Shown: positions 17,431-25,582 of the stretch, piece by piece | How positions within the stretch are numbered: position 1 is the first letter of the stretch | Layout: the number at the start of each line of letters is the position of its first letter | Program-made: the position numbers and the translations under genes | The notes under the pieces: model-generated | Databases searched by the model: none | What the model was told of the DNA's origin: nothing | The model's input: only the letters and a program-made list of their open reading frames with translations | NCBI GenBank assembly: GCA_001914955.1 | Contig: MNDM01000044.1 | Span: forward strand, 1-64,000 | Source of the DNA: Nitrospirae bacterium 13_2_20CM_2_62_8 | GTDB lineage: Bacteria; Nitrospirota; Nitrospiria; Nitrospirales; Nitrospiraceae | Direction: 5' to 3' | Length of the DNA: 64,000 nucleotides

Positions 17431-18064
17431 TCGGTGCCCCTGGTTCGGTGGTTATATACCGCAAGAGTCTCGCCGGGTTGCCGGCCACGATGGCATTGGC
17501 CGGCACGTCGCTGGTGACGACACTACCGGCTCCGACGATGGCATTCTCCCCGATGACGACGTTCGAGAGGATCGTCGCCCCGGACCCGATCGACGCCCCT
17601 CTCCTCACCAGCGTGGCCTCGACCTTCCAATCATTCTCGCTCTGGAGTTCCCCCGTGGGCGTCGTCGCCCGCGGATAGGAGTCGTTGGTGAAGGTGACGC
17701 CGTGGCCGACGAAGACGTAGTCCTCGATCGTCACGCCTTCACAGATGAAGGTATGGCTCGAAATCTTGCACCGCCGGCCGACCTTTGCATTCTTCTGGAT
17801 CTCGACAAATGCCCCGATCTTCGCCTCGTCGCCGACCTCGCAGCCATAGAGGTTGATGAACTTCGCGAACTTGACGTCCTTCCCCAGCTTGACGTCGGGC
17901 GCAATGCAGACGTATCCGTTCCCCGGCAGACCACTCGCCCTTGATTCGTCATGGGAGTCGCCGTCGCCCTGGCCAGATAGTGGCCAACCATGAGTGCGGA
18001 TGGCCATTGGGGCTTCCGACTCAGACGTATCCGCCTCGGGAGTGGATTCGTGCTTCTCCATCAT
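17417..18064 (-). CDS. Left-handed beta-helix N-acetyltransferase (WbpD/WlbB-like)
   Basis: 215 residues. After a 45-residue polar N-terminus comes a run of hexapeptide repeats (PDVKLGKDVKFAKFINLYGCEVGDEAKIGAFVEI and further) folding as a left-handed beta helix, then the typical GSGATILSNVVIGENAIVGAGSVVTSDVPANAIVAGNPARLLR ending. GHGVTFTNDSYPRATTPTGEL is the loop shared with WbpD/WlbB enzymes, which acetylate the 3-amino group of UDP-GlcNAc3NA. The product would be a UDP-2,3-diacetamido-uronic acid for the polysaccharide. The extra N-terminal segment rich in Glu, Ser and Asp is not part of the family core. Confidence 0.88.
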   Translation of the reverse strand: MMEKHESTPEADTSESEAPMAIRTHGWPLSGQGDGDSHDESRASGLPGNGYVCIAPDVKLGKDVKFAKFINLYGCEVGDEAKIGAFVEIQKNAKVGRRCKISSHTFICEGVTIEDYVFVGHGVTFTNDSYPRATTPTGELQSENDWKVEATLVRRGASIGSGATILSNVVIGENAIVGAGSVVTSDVPANAIVAGNPARLLRYITTEPGAPNEYQ

Positions 18065-18112
18065 TTGAGCATACTCTCTATGGAAGAGCCGACTTTCCCC
18101 TTCAATTGGATT

Positions 18113-18511
18113 TCAAGGCTCCGGTTTCCTCATGACATTCAGTCCATACCTTGGGAGTCCCGGCATCTGGTAGATCGACACAAATAGCAGAGAACCGACA
18201 ATATCCAGCAGGCCGTCCGACACGGATGGAAACCGCCCCGTGGCCCAGATCTGACAGATTTCAGTTAGCGCCCCGTAGGTTGAGGCTAGGAATGGCGCAA
18301 GAACGAGACTTCCTTGATGCGCCATGCCCCGGTTTTTGAGCGCGATGATCCATAACAGAGCTAAAAACCCGTACGCTGGGACATGTGCTAAATTCTGAAG
18401 ACTGGCTGGAATCACCCTCATGAGATCAACTAAACTTCCGGTGTCAGGCAGGGTCGCTAGGACAAACAACAGTGCCATGTAGGCTAGCATCGGAAGAAGG
18501 TCTTTTTTCAC
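18113..18511 (-). CDS. VanZ-like membrane protein
   Basis: 132 residues with four hydrophobic segments. The VanZ-family core is visible: NLAHVPAYGFLALL with its histidine in the second segment, then ALTEICQIWATGRFPSVSDGLLDIVGSLLF. The start codon is GTG. Such small proteins are common in exopolysaccharide and exosortase loci, where their function is unknown. It lies between the NusG-like regulator and the beta-helix acetyltransferase. Confidence 0.82.
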   Translation of the reverse strand: MKKDLLPMLAYMALLFVLATLPDTGSLVDLMRVIPASLQNLAHVPAYGFLALLWIIALKNRGMAHQGSLVLAPFLASTYGALTEICQIWATGRFPSVSDGLLDIVGSLLFVSIYQMPGLPRYGLNVMRKPEP

Positions 18512-18571
18512 TTATAACCTAGGGGATCTGAGGGTTCAGGGCCAGCAATGACGTGATAGCTTTTGAAGCAG

Positions 18572-18630
18572 GGCAGGCCATTCGACATGCTCATGACAGG
18601 CTACCGCTGTTCCGGTGCATCACCGGTTCC
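18572..18630. repeat. Direct repeat copy A, with ops-like motif, downstream of the NusG paralogue
   Basis: About 58 bases that match 19214-19272 at most positions and in the same orientation. It starts GGCAGGCCATTCGACATGCT, and then both copies share CTCATGACAGGCTACCGC and a CCGGTGCAT segment. Read on the transcribed-sense (minus) strand, 18597-18608 is AGCGGTAGCCTG, resembling the ops core GGCGGTAGCGTG at 10 of 12 positions. The two copies bracket the NusG-like gene. Confidence 0.75.
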
Positions 18631-18666
18631 TTGAAAATCCTTCGAAGACCGCAGACTTATATGCGG

Positions 18667-19158
18667 CTACAGGTTCGCCACCTGTTCGGACGGCACAACC
18701 ACGCGCGCCTGATAGGCCAGGGTTCTCAGCAACAAGACTACTCGCTGGTGGTCAGGCATCTCTCGCTCAAAGACCGCTTCAAACCCGCTGAGCGGACCAT
18801 CCTGAATCTTCACGACTTGACCTGGTGCCAGCAGTCGAGGAGCCAGCGACACGTAGCCATTGCAAAGCCTGGTTTTCATTCCCTGGATCAACTCCTCATC
18901 CACTCTTGCTGGCGTTGAGCCGAACTCCACTATTTTGCGCACCCCTCTGGCGTAGCTCACAGCCCGATGGTGCTCATTCAGGTCGAACCGTGCGAAGAGG
19001 TATCCGGGGAAAAGGGGGCCGGTCACCGTCTTGCGCATCCGGCGGATGATCTTGCTCCGCCTGAGGAGTGGCAGGAATGTCTCAACACTGAGCCGCTTGA
19101 GTTGCAACTCTGCCTCCTTTTCCCGATGCGGTTTCGTGTTGATTACATACCAGTGCAT
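18667..19158 (-). CDS. NusG paralogue, transcription antiterminator (RfaH/UpxY type)
   Basis: 163 residues from the ATG at 19158 (start MHWYVINTKPHREKEAE), preceded by CAGGGG. An in-frame ATG at 19236 would add 26 residues that do not belong to the family. The N-terminal NGN domain (to about residue 100) shows GPLFPGYLFARFDLNEHHRAVSYARGVRKIVEFG. A KOW domain follows (LLAPGQVVKIQDGPLSGFEAVFE). Specialised NusG paralogues of this kind bind RNA polymerase at a leader element and let it read through long polysaccharide operons. The gene precedes about 18 kb of same-strand biosynthetic genes, as expected for such a regulator. Confidence 0.88.
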   Translation of the reverse strand: MHWYVINTKPHREKEAELQLKRLSVETFLPLLRRSKIIRRMRKTVTGPLFPGYLFARFDLNEHHRAVSYARGVRKIVEFGSTPARVDEELIQGMKTRLCNGYVSLAPRLLAPGQVVKIQDGPLSGFEAVFEREMPDHQRVVLLLRTLAYQARVVVPSEQVANL

Positions 19159-19213
19159 GGTCGAATACCCCTGGGCGTCTCCAGGGCCTCTACGGGCCGG
19201 TTTTCGCGAAATA

Positions 19214-19272
19214 GGCAGGCCATTCGACAAGCTCATGACAGGCTACCGCCAACCCGGTGCATGACCGGCCTT
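19214..19272. repeat. Direct repeat copy B, with ops-like motif, in the leader of the NusG paralogue
   Basis: Second copy of the repeat at 18572-18630. On the coding (minus) strand, 19239-19250 reads GGCGGTAGCCTG, 11 of 12 identical to the ops core GGCGGTAGCGTG at which RfaH is recruited. It lies about 80 bases upstream of the antiterminator start codon. Part of the repeat (TTCGACAAGCTCA) also resembles widespread intergenic repeats such as the one at 62104-62137, so the ops match could be fortuitous. Confidence 0.7.
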
Positions 19273-19320
19273 TGTCTTGTCGCCGACCGACTCTCCTGAC
19301 TCACAAACCGCAGCGTCAGG

Positions 19321-19632
19321 TTAGAGACTATTTCTTGTCCCCGCAGCCTGCGCTCTCCCCCGAGGGGAGTAGGATCTCCAAAGGCATTCCACGATCTCAA
19401 AGAGCTGTTGAAAGGTCCCGATGCTGCCTGGGTTCACTAGCCGCCCTCCAACATGATCGGGGTTCCAGTCGAGGAACCCAACCACGTTGAAAACACGGCC
19501 TCGCTTGGACATCAGAACTTGACACAGGTCCTTAGCTAACCGGCCGATTCCTAGGATGAGCATGCGATTTCTCAATCCGGCGAAGTGAATGGTTGTCGTT
19601 GACAAGTATTGCAATGCTGCCAATGTCTTCAT
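19321..19632 (-). pseudogene. Fragment of an EpsB/XrtA-associated sugar transferase (nucleotide-binding domain only)
   Basis: 103 codons. The segment LRNRMLILGIGRLAKDLCQVLMSKRGRVFNVVGFLDWNPDHVGGRLV matches the Rossmann-like CoA-binding region of PEP-CTERM/XrtA-type exopolysaccharide sugar transferases (TIGR03013 type). Those have an N-terminal membrane region before it and a catalytic sugar-transferase domain after it, and both are missing. The last 25 residues (WRSYSPRGRAQAAGTRNSL) look like out-of-frame sequence. It is therefore probably a remnant of a full gene between the BY-kinase and the NusG paralogue. Confidence 0.65.
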
Positions 19633-19651
19633 GGACGTATCAGCCCGTTAT

Positions 19652-21940
19652 TCATAAGTGTTTTTCGGCATCAGATCCGAGGTAGTACTCCTGCTGCATA
19701 TAGTAGGGAGTCCAGTCGGCTTGGAGGCCGGTCAGAACAATTCCGGCCTGATTGGGAATTCGAAGAGCCTTAAGCGCGTTCTTGACCACATCCCTTCCGG
19801 TTGTTCCTGCCCGAACCACGAGCGCCATGATATCGGCCATGCTCGCCAGCACGTTCATATCCGCCAAGGGTAGAATGGGCGGGGCGTCCATGATGATGTA
19901 ATCGAACCGTGACCGAAGTGTAGAGAGGATGGCGCTCAATTGGTTCATCTTGGACAACTCTACGGGCCTCCGGGCGGTCGAACCGGCCGGCAAGATCCAA
20001 AGTGGTAAATCCCCCAGTTTCTGCAGACAATCTTCAAGGGGATGGTCCTTGTGGAGAACCTTGGCCAGACCCGGCTCCGGCTCCGCTCCAGCGTACGCAT
20101 GGAGCACGGGTCTTTTGAAATCGCAATCCATGAGAAGAGTTGCCTTGCCTAGATCTTGCGCAAGGACGTACCCAAGATTCGCCGCTGTCGACGACTTTCC
20201 CTCTCCCATCACGGCGCTGGTCACCACCACAACAGTGTGCTCTCGTTCTGCACTCATCAAGGTGAGTTTTGTCGCGGCCACCCGGAATTGCTCGGCCACC
20301 ACGGACATGGGCCTCCACTTGGCCACCAGGTTGAGCTCTGGTGAAAACCCACGCTGGACAGCTCGACCGTTTTCAGGTCTAGCTTCCTGATTCGGGCCTT
20401 TCCCCCGATATTGGAGCAGGCCTTTGCTCCTGACAGGCGGGCTCGAGGGTGGTCCCTCAGTCGTTAAGGGGAGAAACTTGCCCGAGTGAGCAAAGGCGGT
20501 TTGGAAAGATGGAATCGCGGCAAGGAGCGGCAGCCCCAAGAAGATTTCGGCCTCTTCAGGGTAATTGAAGCTCTTCGCAATTTGCTCAAGGAGAACAGCC
20601 ATGCCGAACCCTAACCCGCATCCGATCAAAAGGCCTCCCAGCAAGATAAGCGGTTTGTTTGGCTTTTCAGGTTTCTCCGGCGTATTGGCCGGATCAATGA
20701 CCCGGAATTGCTCCCCTTTCTGTCGCCTCTCCAAATTCTCCGCGATTCTGGCGTTGAGCTTTTTCTCAAGCAGCGCCTGGTAGTTTTTCTGCATGTTCTC
20801 ATAATCCCTGACAAGAACCATCAGCTTCTGCTCGCGGGTTGGCGCCCGCTCGACCCTTCCTTCATAGTCCTTGATTTGCCCGCTGAGTCGGCTCAGACGC
20901 TCTTTGACCGAGGCGATCTCAACCTTCACCTCACCTCGTTGTCGATTTAGCTCCCGGAGGTAGGGATCCGCAGGTCTCGGCCCAACCGATTTACGTTCTT
21001 GGCCCAGCAGATCATCTGTCAGTTCGTCATCATTCGCCGGAGGCTCTGCCTTGAGCCCTGCGATCTCCTCTTTAAGCTGAACGATATCAGGGTAGTTCGG
21101 CTTATAAGTCATTGAGAGGGTGGCCAATTTCCGTTCCAGCTCTGTAAGACGGGAGAGACGATGCCCCGTCTTTCTTGTGGAGGCAGGCAACTCCATGGAG
21201 GGAGTTCCAGTGATCTCATATTCTTTAATAGCCTTCTCGATCACTCCAAGCCGAGCATTGAGGCTGCTCAACGTCTCATTTTGAGTAAACCCCTCGACTT
21301 GAAGGCGGTCCAGAGTTCGGAGATTGGCTTCCATTTGCTGAGGTAGTTCCCCCATGTATGCTCGCTTAAACTCGCTGATCGCTTTTTCGCGAGCCTCGAG
21401 TTCCTGTTTGGCCCCGGTGAGCTCGGACGCCAGGAACTCGTTGGCTCCTTCCACCAATTGTTCACGTGTACTGAGATTTTCCTTAATGAGAATGTCAGCG
21501 AGGGTCGCGGTGACTTTCTGGGCTGTGATTGGGATCTCGTGTTCGAAGGAGAGAGTAAAGGCCTGGTTATTCTTCGTTTTATCTATTGCGATGTTCTTCC
21601 GCATCCTTCCAATGCGATGCTCTAGACCCTTTCCTCGATCTTCCTCATAAAGGTTGAACATCTCGATGACCCGGGTGAGCAGTGTCCGACTTCTGAGCAT
21701 CTGTTGAATCATCTCGAGGCGGTCCTCAACCGTGCCTGTGACCACACCTTTCACGTAATCTTCCGGAACCTTCTGACTCTCGACTATGATCAACGTGCTG
21801 GATATGTAACTCCTGGGTAAGATCAGGCACAGCGCCAGAGCGATTGTTAGGGATAGAAGAATACATCCCACGATCAGCCATTTTCTTCGGCTGGCGATCC
21901 CCAGATAGTCCTGGAACGTGAATTCCCGAGCCTCTGTCAT
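19652..21940 (-). CDS. Polysaccharide co-polymerase fused to bacterial tyrosine kinase (Wzz-Wzc/GumC type)
   Basis: 762 residues. The N-terminal Wzz domain has a first membrane segment around residues 17-38, a long periplasmic coiled coil (about 100-410, with GTPSMELPAS), and a second membrane segment around 430 after NTPEKPEKPNKPLILLGG. The cytoplasmic BY-kinase domain has Walker A VVVTSAVMGEGKSSTAANLG (around residue 580), Walker A' LLMDCDFKRP, Walker B YIIMDAPPILPLADM, and a C-terminal tyrosine cluster (PYYMQQEYYLG) as the expected autophosphorylation site. It controls chain length and export together with the Wza-like proteins encoded just upstream. It overlaps the outer-membrane barrel gene by 4 bases. 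Confidence 0.93.
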   Translation of the reverse strand: MTEAREFTFQDYLGIASRRKWLIVGCILLSLTIALALCLILPRSYISSTLIIVESQKVPEDYVKGVVTGTVEDRLEMIQQMLRSRTLLTRVIEMFNLYEEDRGKGLEHRIGRMRKNIAIDKTKNNQAFTLSFEHEIPITAQKVTATLADILIKENLSTREQLVEGANEFLASELTGAKQELEAREKAISEFKRAYMGELPQQMEANLRTLDRLQVEGFTQNETLSSLNARLGVIEKAIKEYEITGTPSMELPASTRKTGHRLSRLTELERKLATLSMTYKPNYPDIVQLKEEIAGLKAEPPANDDELTDDLLGQERKSVGPRPADPYLRELNRQRGEVKVEIASVKERLSRLSGQIKDYEGRVERAPTREQKLMVLVRDYENMQKNYQALLEKKLNARIAENLERRQKGEQFRVIDPANTPEKPEKPNKPLILLGGLLIGCGLGFGMAVLLEQIAKSFNYPEEAEIFLGLPLLAAIPSFQTAFAHSGKFLPLTTEGPPSSPPVRSKGLLQYRGKGPNQEARPENGRAVQRGFSPELNLVAKWRPMSVVAEQFRVAATKLTLMSAEREHTVVVVTSAVMGEGKSSTAANLGYVLAQDLGKATLLMDCDFKRPVLHAYAGAEPEPGLAKVLHKDHPLEDCLQKLGDLPLWILPAGSTARRPVELSKMNQLSAILSTLRSRFDYIIMDAPPILPLADMNVLASMADIMALVVRAGTTGRDVVKNALKALRIPNQAGIVLTGLQADWTPYYMQQEYYLGSDAEKHL

Positions 21941-23418
21941 TTCTTCTCAGATCCTCTCTGATCAGATTCTGAGGCTTCAGGTGCCGGAGTAGGTCGCATA
22001 AACGCCGGCACAAAAAGCTCCCGGTCCCAAACTTTCGTAATCATGAGCATGAGGACCTTGCGATCAAAGTCAACCGCCGTGCTCATAACTTGTTGGTCGT
22101 AGTGGCCATAAGCGCCAACAGCCGAGGCCTTCAACGTGGAGGTAAGCAAGTAATTGACGCTCACATCACCCTGGTACGACATGAATGAAATATTACTTCC
22201 AGAGGAAGTCGAATCGTTACGGGCAAAGTTGGCTCCTCCGGTCACGCTTAGACGCTCCGTCAGCGGATGCGCGGTTGTGACCGTGACGGTTTGGCTCAGC
22301 AATGGGACTGCTGCAAGGAAAATGCTTGGGAACACCCCTACGGAGTAACTGAGCGTGGCCCTGCTCGTCGTAGGAGTTATTGGTCCCCCAGTCGGGGCCA
22401 TGCCACCGCCTACGATCGAGATTGGTGGCAGATTCGGACTTACCATACCGGCTTGGGCCTGGGGCAGGAGGATGCTGCTAAAGAAGCCTGATTCCATAGA
22501 GCCCGCGCCCCTCGTCCTTTCCCATATCAGCGACAGACTCCCATTCGGGAAGATCGCACCACCTGATATTGTTCCCACAAATCCCCCGCCCGGAGCACCT
22601 GTCCCACTGAATCGCTCAAAGACCGTCGCGCCAGCGGAAACAGTCGACCTGTATTCGGGCGACCATATCCTTGCCCAAGCCACTGAACCACTGTGGTTTC
22701 TTAAGGAATCTAGATTTGCACCGGGAAAATCAACCCGGTTGTATTGGTATGTAAGCCTCAGGTCATCGGTGGGAGAAACCCGCACAGCCGGGCCTGCTGA
22801 CACTGTCTGGCTATTTGTATTGAACAGGGCCAATGTCGTGCCCTGGGTCCCAAACCTGCTTCCGAATCGCATTAAGAAATTCGTATAACTGGTATGAAGG
22901 GTCTGCGTCGGAGAGAGGCGGTAGGAACCCATAACGGAGGCATGATTAGTCACTGAATTCACGCGAGAGATTTGGATTCCTCTGGTGAAGGGATTTTGTA
23001 CCTCCCCACCTCCTATCCCGAAGGCTGGCGCCTGTGGGGTGTACAGAAAGGATTCAGAGACCGACAAGGCTGTTCTCGGGAAAAACCGGTTCACCGCTCG
23101 ATTCAGATTGAGTGCCAGACTACCATTGCCACCTACGTAGTTCAGGTCTGGATTGTTCGCATAGGCCTCAGCCGTTGCCCCGGCCAGAAGCCCCCCCTCC
23201 ATGAGATTCCCCCTGTGTCCGATCAAGACCTTCGGTGACACCGACGTCACGAAATCTTCTAGCTTCAAGCCAGGGGTTTTGGGCAGAAAAAACACGTTCG
23301 AATCGTACCGTTCCGAGACAGAGAGGATAGGCGCCAATCGAGTCTCTCCGTAAGTCGGGTTTGCTGTCGCCATAATTCCTGAAGCCAGTATTAGGGATAC
23401 ATACCTTGGACGTCTCAT
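21937..23418 (-). CDS. Outer-membrane beta-barrel protein of exopolysaccharide operon (EpsL-like)
   Basis: 493 residues from the ATG at 23418, which begins a good signal peptide (MRRPRYVSLILASGIMATA, cut near NPTYGE). A TTG 21 bases earlier is also open. The mature part consists of alternating amphipathic strands with frequent aromatic ends (SVSERYDSNVFF, LRLTYQYNRVDFPG, SVNYLLTSTLKASAVGAYGHYDQQ), typical of the outer-membrane proteins encoded beside Wza and Wzc in exosortase-type loci. It probably forms part of the export path or anchors the polymer. The family assignment is by pattern and context. Confidence 0.75.
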   Translation of the reverse strand: MRRPRYVSLILASGIMATANPTYGETRLAPILSVSERYDSNVFFLPKTPGLKLEDFVTSVSPKVLIGHRGNLMEGGLLAGATAEAYANNPDLNYVGGNGSLALNLNRAVNRFFPRTALSVSESFLYTPQAPAFGIGGGEVQNPFTRGIQISRVNSVTNHASVMGSYRLSPTQTLHTSYTNFLMRFGSRFGTQGTTLALFNTNSQTVSAGPAVRVSPTDDLRLTYQYNRVDFPGANLDSLRNHSGSVAWARIWSPEYRSTVSAGATVFERFSGTGAPGGGFVGTISGGAIFPNGSLSLIWERTRGAGSMESGFFSSILLPQAQAGMVSPNLPPISIVGGGMAPTGGPITPTTSRATLSYSVGVFPSIFLAAVPLLSQTVTVTTAHPLTERLSVTGGANFARNDSTSSGSNISFMSYQGDVSVNYLLTSTLKASAVGAYGHYDQQVMSTAVDFDRKVLMLMITKVWDRELFVPAFMRPTPAPEASESDQRGSEKK

Positions 23419-23425
23419 GATGCCT

Positions 23426-24025
23426 TTAGGGCACCACAATGACGTCCCCAGATTTTAGGAAGAAGTTGCCGATCGAGCCTTTGCCAGACAATATCTGGTC
23501 GTAATTTATGGGTATTTGGATCTGATGTGCTGTGCCTTGTCCATTCGTGCCCAGGCGCAGTACGTGCATTTTGTCCTTTGATGCGAAGATCGTGAAGCCG
23601 CCGGCCAAGGAAACCCCTTGTAGTACGGTCGCATAGGACTTGAGTGGATACTTGCCGGGCTTCACTACTTCCCCGAGCACGTAGATGAAATAGCTGTTGA
23701 CCTCCTTGACCTGCACCGACACGGTCGGAGTCGCCATGATCTCTTTCAACCGCTCGGCAATCCGTTTGGCAAGCTGATTCGCCGTAAGCCCTGCGGCTGG
23801 CACATCCCCAATGAGTGGCATTGAGATCAACCCGTCCGGCCGAATCACCACATCGCGGGAGAGGTCCTGGTTCCGCCACACCGTCACCACCAACACATCT
23901 TCCGGCCCCAGGAGGAATTCAGCCGCGGGAGCGTACTCCACCGGGTAATTAATCTGTTTGACGCACCCCTGCGAAGCTTCTAGTGTCATGATTGCGATGA
24001 GGGTCATTATGATAGCTCGTGTCAT
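23426..24025 (-). CDS. Polysaccharide export outer-membrane protein (Wza-like), copy 1
   Basis: 199 residues. A short hydrophobic leader ends in a possible lipobox cysteine (LEASQGC, Cys21). Then comes the Poly_export domain (YLLGPEDVLVVTVWRNQDLSRDVVIRPDGLISMPLIGDV-type pattern) and one SLBB domain (YFIYVLGEVVKPGKYPL). It is short, with a single SLBB and no C-terminal helix region, which is usual for this export subclass. It is closely similar to the gene directly upstream (24280-25062). The two would form or line the periplasmic and outer-membrane export channel. Confidence 0.9.
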   Translation of the reverse strand: MTRAIIMTLIAIMTLEASQGCVKQINYPVEYAPAAEFLLGPEDVLVVTVWRNQDLSRDVVIRPDGLISMPLIGDVPAAGLTANQLAKRIAERLKEIMATPTVSVQVKEVNSYFIYVLGEVVKPGKYPLKSYATVLQGVSLAGGFTIFASKDKMHVLRLGTNGQGTAHQIQIPINYDQILSGKGSIGNFFLKSGDVIVVP

Positions 24026-24100
24026 CTTCGGCCTTCGGCGCTACGTTCATTCACCGCTAATCGTCAAAGGTTACTCGGTTAACCGTCTTCCCGTTTTCCT

Positions 24101-24175
24101 CTCCCCTTTCCCCCCCCCTCCCCAGCCCTCCCCCTCGAGGGGGGAGGGGAAGGTGGGGGTGGGGCTATTCGCTAC
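24101..24175. repeat. C/G-run palindrome, unit 1 between the two wza-like genes
   Basis: Arms CAGCCCTCCCCCTC and GAGGGGGGAGGGG around a short tip, followed by a tail GCTATTCGCTACGG that is shared with unit 2 (24194-24285). It lies in the 255-base gap between the export genes. Confidence 0.8.
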
Positions 24176-24193
24176 GGGAACAGCACCATCTTC

Positions 24194-24285
24194 CTCTCCC
24201 CTTCCCAGCCCTCCCCCTCATGGCCCGTTGCACTGGGAGAGCAACGGGCACCCCGGAGGGGAAGGTGGGGGGCTATTCGCTACGG
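24194..24285. repeat. C/G-run palindrome, unit 2, with a second hairpin nested in its tip
   Basis: Same outer arms and tail as unit 1. At the tip, however, about 33 bases are present that form their own hairpin (GGCCCGTTGC ... GCAACGGGCA, 24222-24250). The inner hairpin recurs nested in another outer palindrome at 53712-53790 and alone at 50661-50695. The last bases overlap the stop codon of the upstream export gene. Confidence 0.8.
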
Positions 24286-25062
24286 TATCAACACCATGGT
24301 TTCCGATGGCACGACGATCGTGTCGCCGGGTTTCAACTCAAAATTCTGTTTAGAGCCGTCGCGCAGGACGATATCGTCATAGCTGGCCTTGATCTTCTCG
24401 TCACCATGGCCATTCTCACTGAACCGAAACACCACGAGCTTGTTGCGCGCCGCCACTGGGGTGAACCCTCCGGCGACCGTGATCCCCTGGAGCAAGGTGG
24501 TCTTGCTCTTGAGCGGGTATTTCCCCGGCTTGGCCACTTCCCCCAACACGAAGATGGTATAGCTGTTAATCTCCTTCATCAAAATGGCTACCGACGGGTT
24601 TTCCTTATATTCCTTCAGCTTGGCTGAGATTTCCTCCGTAAGCTGTGCGGGCGTTTTGCCAACCGCGGTGACATCGCCGATGAGCGGAAGTGAGATACGA
24701 CCATCCGGTCGGACCGCGACGACCTTTGACAAATCTTGATTCCGCCAGACTGTGATCTCCAGCACATCTTCCGGGCCGATGATGTACTCCTGCGTCACGA
24801 TCAGCGGAGACTTCTCAGTGACCTTTGTCGTTGCGCCCTGTGGCGGAGGGGCGCTGTGTCCCTGCACCGATGACAGCGACGGCGAAGGTTGATCCACTTC
24901 GCCACCGGCGGGCTGTGAGAACGCGTTCCCGCTCCACAGCCAGATTGAAAGCCCCGCTGCACCGCAGCAGACTCCAACTCCTGCCATCACGCGCCTCATA
25001 CGCGCGGTGTGCAGATTGCCAACCGTATTCCTTCTTGCAATCCATCCAGGGGATCCGCTCAT
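24280..25062 (-). CDS. Polysaccharide export protein (Wza-like), copy 2
   Basis: 260 residues. The N-terminus has a basic stretch and a hydrophobic segment (about 22-48) ending AFSQ, then a Pro/Ser/Gln-rich linker to about residue 85. The Poly_export domain follows (YIIGPEDVLEITVWRNQDLSKVVAVRPDGRISLPLIGDV), and then an SLBB domain (YTIFVLGEVAKPGKYPL) ending in PGDTIVVPSETMVLIP. It is a clear tandem paralogue of copy 1 with a longer, non-lipoprotein N-terminus. The pair may form mixed export rings. It is the first structural gene of the export block and follows the PilZ gene on the same strand. Confidence 0.9.
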   Translation of the reverse strand: MSGSPGWIARRNTVGNLHTARMRRVMAGVGVCCGAAGLSIWLWSGNAFSQPAGGEVDQPSPSLSSVQGHSAPPPQGATTKVTEKSPLIVTQEYIIGPEDVLEITVWRNQDLSKVVAVRPDGRISLPLIGDVTAVGKTPAQLTEEISAKLKEYKENPSVAILMKEINSYTIFVLGEVAKPGKYPLKSKTTLLQGITVAGGFTPVAARNKLVVFRFSENGHGDEKIKASYDDIVLRDGSKQNFELKPGDTIVVPSETMVLIP

Positions 25063-25186
25063 GGTCGCAACTCTTTATCAGTCAATTATCAGGTTGTATT
25101 TAGAGGAGTTGCCGGATTCTCCCCACGGAATTTCCCTGATTTCTCCTAATGCAATTACCGGGTGGCCGGTTTCTACAAGGCTCCAC

Positions 25187-25582
25187 TCATAAGATGAATT
25201 TCATGCCGACAAAACAGAGACCTTGGTATCCACCCTCATCAAATGGGATTTTCCGTACCCAGCGTACTTCAGCTAATGTCGGCGTCCTGGCGGTGAGTAT
25301 TGGTGTAGGAACGTGGAGTTTGACCACACATTCCATACGAGGGGCCTCGTCCATAAGGAGGAGCATCCCGCCGGAGCATATATTGAGCGAGAGGGCTTTC
25401 CCGTTATGCCCTGCCGTTACTTTAGGGGCTAACAACTTCTCCTCCTCGTCGTCATCGTCCGCCTGTTCAGGCCCTTCAATTGTCGTGGTCACCTCATATG
25501 GCACAGTTCTCATCAATGAGTAACGTTCTCTGTGCTGCTGTGAATTGGGGGAAACAGTCCAGGCACCCTCATCGAACGGCAT
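25187..25582 (-). CDS. PilZ-domain protein 1
   Basis: 131 residues from the ATG at 25582, preceded by GAGGTGGAGA. An upstream GTG at 25684 lacks a ribosome site. The PilZ fold is recognised from RYSLMRTVPYEVTTTIEG, ALSLNICSGGMLLLMDEAP and TPTLAEVRWVRKIP, which align with the two other PilZ genes of this island. The c-di-GMP loop normally reads [D/N]xSxxG. Here it is NICSGG, with Cys where Ser is expected, and the upstream RxxxR is not clear, so binding may be altered. An acidic insert (ADDDDEEEK) is unique to this copy. It lies upstream of the export operon on the same strand and is probably co-expressed with it. Confidence 0.75.
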   Translation of the reverse strand: MPFDEGAWTVSPNSQQHRERYSLMRTVPYEVTTTIEGPEQADDDDEEEKLLAPKVTAGHNGKALSLNICSGGMLLLMDEAPRMECVVKLHVPTPILTARTPTLAEVRWVRKIPFDEGGYQGLCFVGMKFIL

